Of a DNA stretch of 64,000 nucleotides, positions 58,301 to 64,000 are shown in pieces. How positions within the stretch are numbered: position 1 is the stretch's first letter; each line of letters begins with the position of its first letter. The position numbers and the translations under genes are program-made. Origin of the DNA: Luidia sarsii (Eukaryota > Echinodermata > Asteroidea > Paxillosida > Luidiidae); NCBI GenBank assembly GCA_949987565.1, contig OX465115.1, positions 11,752,520-11,816,519 of the forward strand, read 5' to 3'. The notes under the pieces were generated by a model. It was not told the origin of the DNA and did no database searches. It saw nothing but the letters and a program-made list of their open reading frames with translations.

Positions 58301-61300
58301 AGGGTTTACGGAATCTTCATAGAACCACACATTATTGCATCTTGTCGAGTGCAGCATGGTGTGTTGACGGACTCCCCTCAGAATGCACCCACTGCTGCAT
58401 CATGTTGAGTGCAGTAGGGCTAGGCCGCTAGGGTCACCAGAATCCCCGCAGAATGCACCCACTTGCATCTTGTTGAGTGCAGCAGGATTAGGGCACACAG
58501 AATGCACCCACTGGAGCATCTTGTTGAGTGCAGCAGGATTAGGGCCCACAGAATTCACCCACTGCTGCAGCTTGTGGAGTGCAGCAGGGTCAGGGCCCCC
58601 AGAATCTCCAAAGACTGCTTCCGTTGTTGCATCTTGATAAGGGCAATTCCACGCAAAGGTGAACATGACACTGGAAATTTCAAATATATTCAAATTGCAC
58701 AAATTTGGTATCAAATGAAAGCTGAAAGTCTATATTTTGAAGATGTAAGATTAAAATTTGATTTTTCGCGCATTTCCCCACCTAAACTTTGGATTGCGCA
58801 ATCAACATATTTTTTTCAAAAAAAAGGGAAAATTCTTGAAGATTGTTTGTCACCTGTTCTGGGATTATAAATGCATTTCAAACTTCAAAACAATGGTAAT
58901 ATCAGTAATCAGGCTATAAATGAGACTACAGAAACAAGTTTTCCTGCATCATGTAAAATCGTTTCACCTCAGCGATTTTGAATATTTTGCTCCTTTAAAT
59001 GTCCTTCCGTTACCAAAAATTACACATTTATCAATATATTTTCCAAAATTGCAGTAAAGATTCAGAGAAAAGCTGTAAAAAAAGTGAGTTCAGGCTGGCA
59101 AATAATATTTTACCACTTTGGTGTCTATACATCATTACGTTTATTAATTAACATCAATTATGATGTGTCCTTCCGTTACCAAAGCTCCGGTAACGGAAGG
59201 ACAAAATTGGTAACGGAAGGACAAAATGCTATGCATCTCATCAAATTACCATGTAAATATGTGTGTAGGTTCCTATCATCAGTTTTGTCATCGTTATAGG
59301 TCTCCCCAATGAGGAGGAAAGGGGTTGGGGAGGGGAGAAGTGGGGAGGAGGTGGGGTGACTTGTCTCCGAAGTCTCAATCATGAGCAGTGACAGGGCACA
59401 ATTACACGTACGGTACAGGAACTTAATATTGTCAAAATTTTAAAGGAAAGTCTTTTGTGAACCAATGGATTAAAATGGTTTGGAATATAAGTTTGCTTGG
59501 CGTAGGGCTAAAGCTCAATGTACACTTGATAACTACACAGCTTATGCCAACTTCCATCATGCCTTTTCATTGAGATGCCTGCACTACAATCACTGCACAC
59601 ATCTGATGAGGAAATTTCCCTTCCGAAATGTGGGGATTTTGTTGTGAAATATATTTGTCCAAACAAAGTTGCCAGATAATTCAATTCAAGTATATTGCTC
59701 ATATTTATAACACAATAACAGAGATCCATGACTAAGAGTTTTCTGTCATGCATCTTCACAAAAGTGACCAAAGGGGTGCTGTATTCAATGCAAAAGATGT
59801 AGCAGATACCGGTACATGTAAATTTGGAGTAATTTTCAATTCTATGAGCAAATTCTGAAGATTCTTCCAGCGCCAGTCATGGACAACAGGGAGAGATACC
59901 ATTTTGCAGAAGTTATTCCAGAAGTGTTCTAGTTACAGTAGTAGTGTTGCCATTGACTAAAGCAAATTTGTGGAAGCACAAGCCTTTTGATTATTATTTT
60001 GTGATCTTTCAAGAAAAGTCATAGCTTAATAGTTATATTTCCGATAAATCTGTTCTTGTGCATACAGCCATTAATTAGGCCTACATGTAATTAATTTTAA
60101 GTGAACAGTACATTTTGTGTAGAACAGGTATCAGTAGGCAATTTTGACATCATGCTCATGCAGTAATGCCAGAAAAACTGTACATTACTCATTCCAGTAT
60201 ATTTTTTTGAAGCACTAAAAAACAATTGCGTCATCTCCCATACATTGACTATGTAAATTTCGATGGTCCTTCCGTTACCGTCCTTCCGTTACCGAAACCA
60301 AATTTAGATTTGTCTTTGTTTCTAATTCACCAACTTATTTTTTTTTTAATTGGTACTGATTAGGTATTGTGGCACAGGCTATAGATTCTATTCAATACAT
60401 TTTCAACATTATTGACTCTCACACTTCAGAGCGTTTAAAGGAAATACGTGTTGAGTGAAAAAGCCATGTCCATTTTGCGTCCTTCCGTTACCGACCTCAT
60501 TAAATATGCATATTTTGTCAGTGTAAGATTTGACTCACATTTTTTTCAGTGAAAATGAAAGATAGCACCAATGGTCACATAACTATGGTATTTTGTTTTT
60601 GATATTAGGTAAAGTCTCTGAAATATATGTTCTCAGAAATTGAAAACTGCCTGTGAATGTCCTTCCGTTACCATGGAATTGCCCATAACACTCCTCAATC
60701 AACCTCCCTTTTTTGTTTGTCCCAGCTGACAACCATTTGCCTGTGAAAGATCTTGAAGTACTTGATCAACAATGCAGCATTTCCGCCCAATCTGACGATT
60801 TCGCATCATTGCCTGATGTTGACTATTTCAGGTAAGTTGTCTCCTGGAAGAAAGTCCCTTCCCTCAATTTTCATAATTCTACAGGTCTTTATCATTCTTC
60901 ATGCTTTGTTCTGGGCTGAACAATTTATTTCAAAGTTGCCTGGATTCGGAGGGCCAAGCGCAATACCAGTGGCACTTGGATGTCCCAGCATGAAGTGGGT
61001 AAACAAGTTTCATGCTTGGAAAGTTTTGTACATGTGCACCATGCATATGCATGCAGACCCCAACCCTGCCTGTTTTGTCAATTTAGGCTTAACAAGTTTA
61101 TGGCAGTACAGGCACACAGCATTGTTCTGTTTTAGTAAGTTTCCTAAGTAATGCCTTTGAGAAAGGTCCTGCTAGGATCGAAACGTAAGGCCCACTTAAT
61201 TTTAAGATTCCCTAAGTAATGTTATGAAATCAAAGGTTGCAGTTTGAATGTGACATCATCTGTAATATTTGAGAACCATTTTGCAAGATAGAAGCTCCAA

Positions 61301-62534
61301 ACAGCTAGTTTAGTGTGGTCACTCACTGCACTAGGCTGGTGCTGAAATCACTAGGCTTGGACCCTGGTCTAGTGAACATTGTGACCCCTGCTTTTCCCCT
61401 AAAGAAGTAATCTACTCAGACACTTTGAATCACTGACAAAGAGACTTGTACCCCTTCATTACTGTGCTGCAACCACCTGTAACGCTGAACATAGTCGTAG
61501 CCCTACAGAATCCCTCACTGGTTCCAGTGATCCGTGGTCCTTCTGGTCCTGCCTGAATCACCTCCTGAACTGCTGTTAGTTTCTGTACAGCTCTTCCTGA
61601 GAAATGTGGATAATGTATGCCAGTGATCCCAACTGCTAATGTACACATTTACTAAACATCTTCCAGTTTGCAACCAAACTTGACAATAAATGCACTTTTA
61701 AAGGGACGTTCCCACTATGCAAATGGGTGTTATGAATATGCGCTGGTAGTTTGTTATGTAGGGACAATTACTAAAAAAAAAGCTTGGTCGCCATATCTAG
61801 TAATGATTTGTAGTCCCCACAGACCCACAGATTACTGTGTCTGTCTCTCCAACAGGTCCCTCTCCAGTCCTTGCAGGAGTGAGTCTCCTCCAGACAGAAT
61901 CCACCCGCCGCCATCAGAGGCAGAGAGGCCAGGCATAAATCCTAGCTCTCCCATCGCCACCGGCCAAAATGATACCCGTCCCGTCAGCCTGGTCCGCGCC
62001 GACGCAGAGGAAAGCTGTCCGGTAGAGAGGGAGGCTTCCGTAGTGAAAGATGGCAGTGGGGTCCACTTCCCTCTGGGTGCGTGGAAGGTGGAGAGGGTCT
62101 GGTCGGAGGGGAACCACCAGAGGAGATGGCTTCTCCGCCAGGAAGGAGGTGACCAGCCTGCGCTCTTTGTGGCTGGCGAGATCAGGTGTGACAGTGGGTC
62201 AGAGAGCTCACTGGAGAGATCTGGCAAGTCGGAGAACTCTGCTTGTCCTGGGAGCGACGTGACCGGCTCACGGAACGCCGGTCGGGGGGAGAGGTTGGGG
62301 CAGTCCGAAGCCAGCTTCCTGTCTGCGCAGAGTCCTGCCGACACGGGCTACGGATCTCCTTTGACTGAGCAAATGCACGCCCCGTCCAAGACTGTGGTCG
62401 ATGCAGAGGCACTGCAGCTCCACAAGGACATTCTGAGGATGCGGAAGAAGAACATGAGGCTGAAGCGGCAGAAGATGGAGCTGGAGATTGCCAAGCTGAA
62501 GGCAGAGGTGTTCGGTAACAATGGAGCAAGATGA
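55348..62534 (+). CDS. DUF3504-B: Crypton-derived recombinase-like protein, five exons
   Basis: This is the tandem paralogue of DUF3504-A. Exons 55348-55655, 56638-57335, 58106-58297, 60726-60831 and 61856-62534 share A's splice positions and phases (2,1,1,2) and give 660 aa. The domain order is the same: GQLDEFLGTLYTDVRKQNG, core helix LNLMLHFHL, LRDLRWTDFCVRTD, then IYSNQCLKVTS. The same catalytic positions are replaced (Ser187, Gln319, Lys322). The SUMO-type IKAE is Lys386. The single last exon corresponds to both last exons of A and holds about 75 extra residues (a segment including ESSLERSGKSENSACPGSD) before the coiled coil (LHKDILRMRKKN...MELEIAKLKAEV). A 2-kb transposon sits in the intron after 58297. 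Both copies keep open frames, so both are probably expressed; cellular function is unknown. Confidence 0.82.
55849..56026. mobile_element. CGCAGTGGC MITE in intron 1 of DUF3504-B
   Basis: 178-bp copy with perfect 9-bp target duplication TTTATTGAA (55840-55848 and 56027-56035). It differs from the duplication around the A copy, so the insertions were independent. Confidence 0.93.
57650..57755 (-). repeat. AGGATCGAAACGTC hairpin repeat, intron 2 of DUF3504-B
   Basis: Reverse-strand copy with a gatcccagcaggacc core and agtgggcctgacgtttc. A similar copy lies in the matching intron of DUF3504-A. Confidence 0.82.
58305..58640 (+). repeat. GCAGCAGGGTTAGGG minisatellite in intron 3 of DUF3504-B
   Basis: About five monomers with agcaggattagggc variants, cut at 58640 by the 2-kb transposon. 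Confidence 0.88.
58641..60684. mobile_element. 2.04-kb non-autonomous DNA transposon with GTCCTTCCGTTACC motifs
   Basis: Terminal repeat GGGCAATTCCA (58641-58651) and its complement (60674-60684). ATAA flanks both sides (58637-58640 and 60685-60688). Eight exact copies of the 14-mer GTCCTTCCGTTACC lie inside: 59001, 59167, 60266, 60280, 60479 and 60659 forward; 59189 and 59209 reverse. The matching DUF3504-A intron lacks the element and reads atgaacactc where B reads ataacactc after it. No long ORF. A TAA or ATAA duplication would fit a PIF/Harbinger-type element, which is tentative. Confidence 0.8.
61153..61209 (+). repeat. AGGATCGAAACGTC hairpin repeat, intron 4 of DUF3504-B
   Basis: gcctttgagaaaggtcctgc, taggatcgaaacgtaagg, cccacttaattt. 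Confidence 0.85.
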
Positions 62535-62540
62535 CTTCTG

Positions 62541-62760
62541 CAGGTTGACGGGAATCCCCACAGAATTCACCCACTGTTGCATCTTGTTCAGTGCAGCAGG
62601 GTTAGGGAGGGTCGACAGAATCCCCACAGAATATAACCCTCTCTTGCATCTTTTTGAGTGCAGCAGGGTTAGGGTCGACAGAATCCCTACAGAATGTAGT
62701 CCATTTTTGCTTCTTCTTGTGTGCAGCAGGGTAACGGTCAACAGAATCTCACACAAATAT
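62541..62760 (+). repeat. GCAGCAGGGTTAGGG minisatellite after DUF3504-B stop
   Basis: About three to four monomers beginning within 15 bp of the stop, as in DUF3504-A. Confidence 0.9.
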
Positions 62761-64000
62761 GTCTGTCTGGTATATTCTGGGGTACATTCAGTTGGTCATT
62801 CAACTGTGCAATACAATGCTAACCACTAACCTGACTTTGTTATTGCAACTTTGCAAGTACTGTAAATTCATGCCGTCACTGCCCCTTCATAATGTCTTTT
62901 CTAAAGCTTGGTCTCTTCACCAATAATTGTAATTTTCATTTGTTCAGAATGTATTTCAATTAAGTGGAGGCAGTGCAAACAATAGGAGTTGCTGGTTCGA
63001 ATCCTACCGGAGATACTGGAGATTTTTTTTATCCACTGATTAAGGCCCGATCGTAATGAAACTTTCCTCAGGTGATATAATGGTGATATAATGTTTGGCT
63101 GTATGGTGCATCAAAACCACACATAACTCAAATTTCAACTCAACTTTTAATGTCAAAGAGATTCATATTCAAGAATAAGAGACAAAACCATGATGCAGTT
63201 ATTTTGTTTTTTTATTAATGGATCCTATGGGCTTGAACGGTATCTCTTTAATAATTTAAAGTAGACTTTAAACCCGTCCGGGACAGTTGAATCCCACACC
63301 TCCAGTTTTGCTGGTTTGCAAACCAGAGGTCTCGGTCCAGTCAAAGTTTCTTTTGCCATTTTTCAAAAATTGTTTAAATGTTCCTAGTTAGTTTTTCCTT
63401 TATTTTGTTGAATAATATAATGCAGGCTTAAAAAGCCATTGTTTTGAAACTGAGCAACTTTGTTTGATGGTGTGTCCCCTTGAGTGTCCATTAGATGTTT
63501 CCACATTCTATCCTTAAAAAAATGCTTTGAGAAAGGTCCAAAGACTGAAGTGTCAGGCATTGTACATAGGAGATTTATGTTTGTCATCTATGCTAGAAAG
63601 CAGTTTGCAACCATTTATATTTTACTCTGAATTTATCTTAACATTGATCAGAATGCAAACCCCTTGTCAAATAGTCACATTTGTTCCATGGCATTTCTAT
63701 AGTCTATTGAAGACTCATGACTCATAAATCATGACATTTCTACTGGTTAGCAGAGCAATAAAAAAACAATTGCAAACTGCTTACTGACTAAAATTACCAA
63801 AATGCAAATACTGTCTCAAAAAGTAGGAGGGCTGACATTTCGATCCCAATAGAATCTTTCTCAAAGGCAGAATGACACCAACAACAAGGCAACAAATGAC
63901 GATTTGTTCATACTGTATAATAGTAATCCTTTACCAACACTGAATTTGTAGTTCTTTAGAATGAAGACATAATCTTGCTCTGGGCACGCTTTCGGTGCTC
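62761..64000. other. 3' flank of DUF3504-B; no further gene recognised
   Basis: 62930-63100 matches 52430-52600. A SINE tail lies at 63320-63400. Diverged copies of the AGGATCGAAACGTC repeat family lie near 63520-63560 and 63820-63880. AATAAA at about 63757 is a possible but distant poly(A) signal. Confidence 0.5.

Overview
The window is eukaryotic: protein-coding signal comes in short exons joined by GT-AG introns, and most of the rest is microsatellite, minisatellite and short transposon sequence. The GIGYF gene, the Crypton-derived DUF3504 genes, the frequent palindrome TAGGCCTA, arrays of TGTACA and abundant short inverted-repeat transposons suggest a marine invertebrate, perhaps a deuterostome (echinoderm, hemichordate or lancelet). 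That placement is an impression and is not established.

Layout. 1-15,430: no protein gene recognised; long CT/GA, GGAGAA and TGTACA tracts and several inverted-repeat elements. 15,431-40,545 (+): a complete GIGYF gene (GYF-domain partner of the cap-binding protein 4EHP). I could assemble 23 coding exons whose splice phases chain without a break into 1,498 codons. Its introns hold a 76-bp minisatellite, a 900-bp CCCCTT array, a 30-bp minisatellite, a CTCTTC array, tRNA-derived SINEs and several short inverted-repeat elements. 40,546 to about 44,000: probable 3' UTR with a 37-bp tandem repeat. 45,985-51,793 (+) and 55,348-62,534 (+): two tandem paralogues, here called DUF3504-A (637 codons, 6 exons) and DUF3504-B (660 codons, 5 exons). 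Both encode a Crypton-type tyrosine-recombinase-like domain in which the recognisable catalytic residues are replaced, then a conserved SUMO-type motif and a basic C-terminal coiled coil.

How they fit together. GIGYF acts in cytoplasmic translational repression. The DUF3504 pair looks like a domesticated transposon-derived family still diverging after tandem duplication. Copy A seems to have gained an intron by duplicating part of an exon, and a transposon end lies 33 bp before its start codon. Copy B carries a 2-kb DNA transposon in the intron where A has none. The most interesting signals are the intron gain, the 2-kb element with eight copies of a 14-mer, and a structured hammerhead-like repeat with a covarying hairpin at two loci. 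All gene models were read by eye from splice signals and homology, with no transcript evidence.
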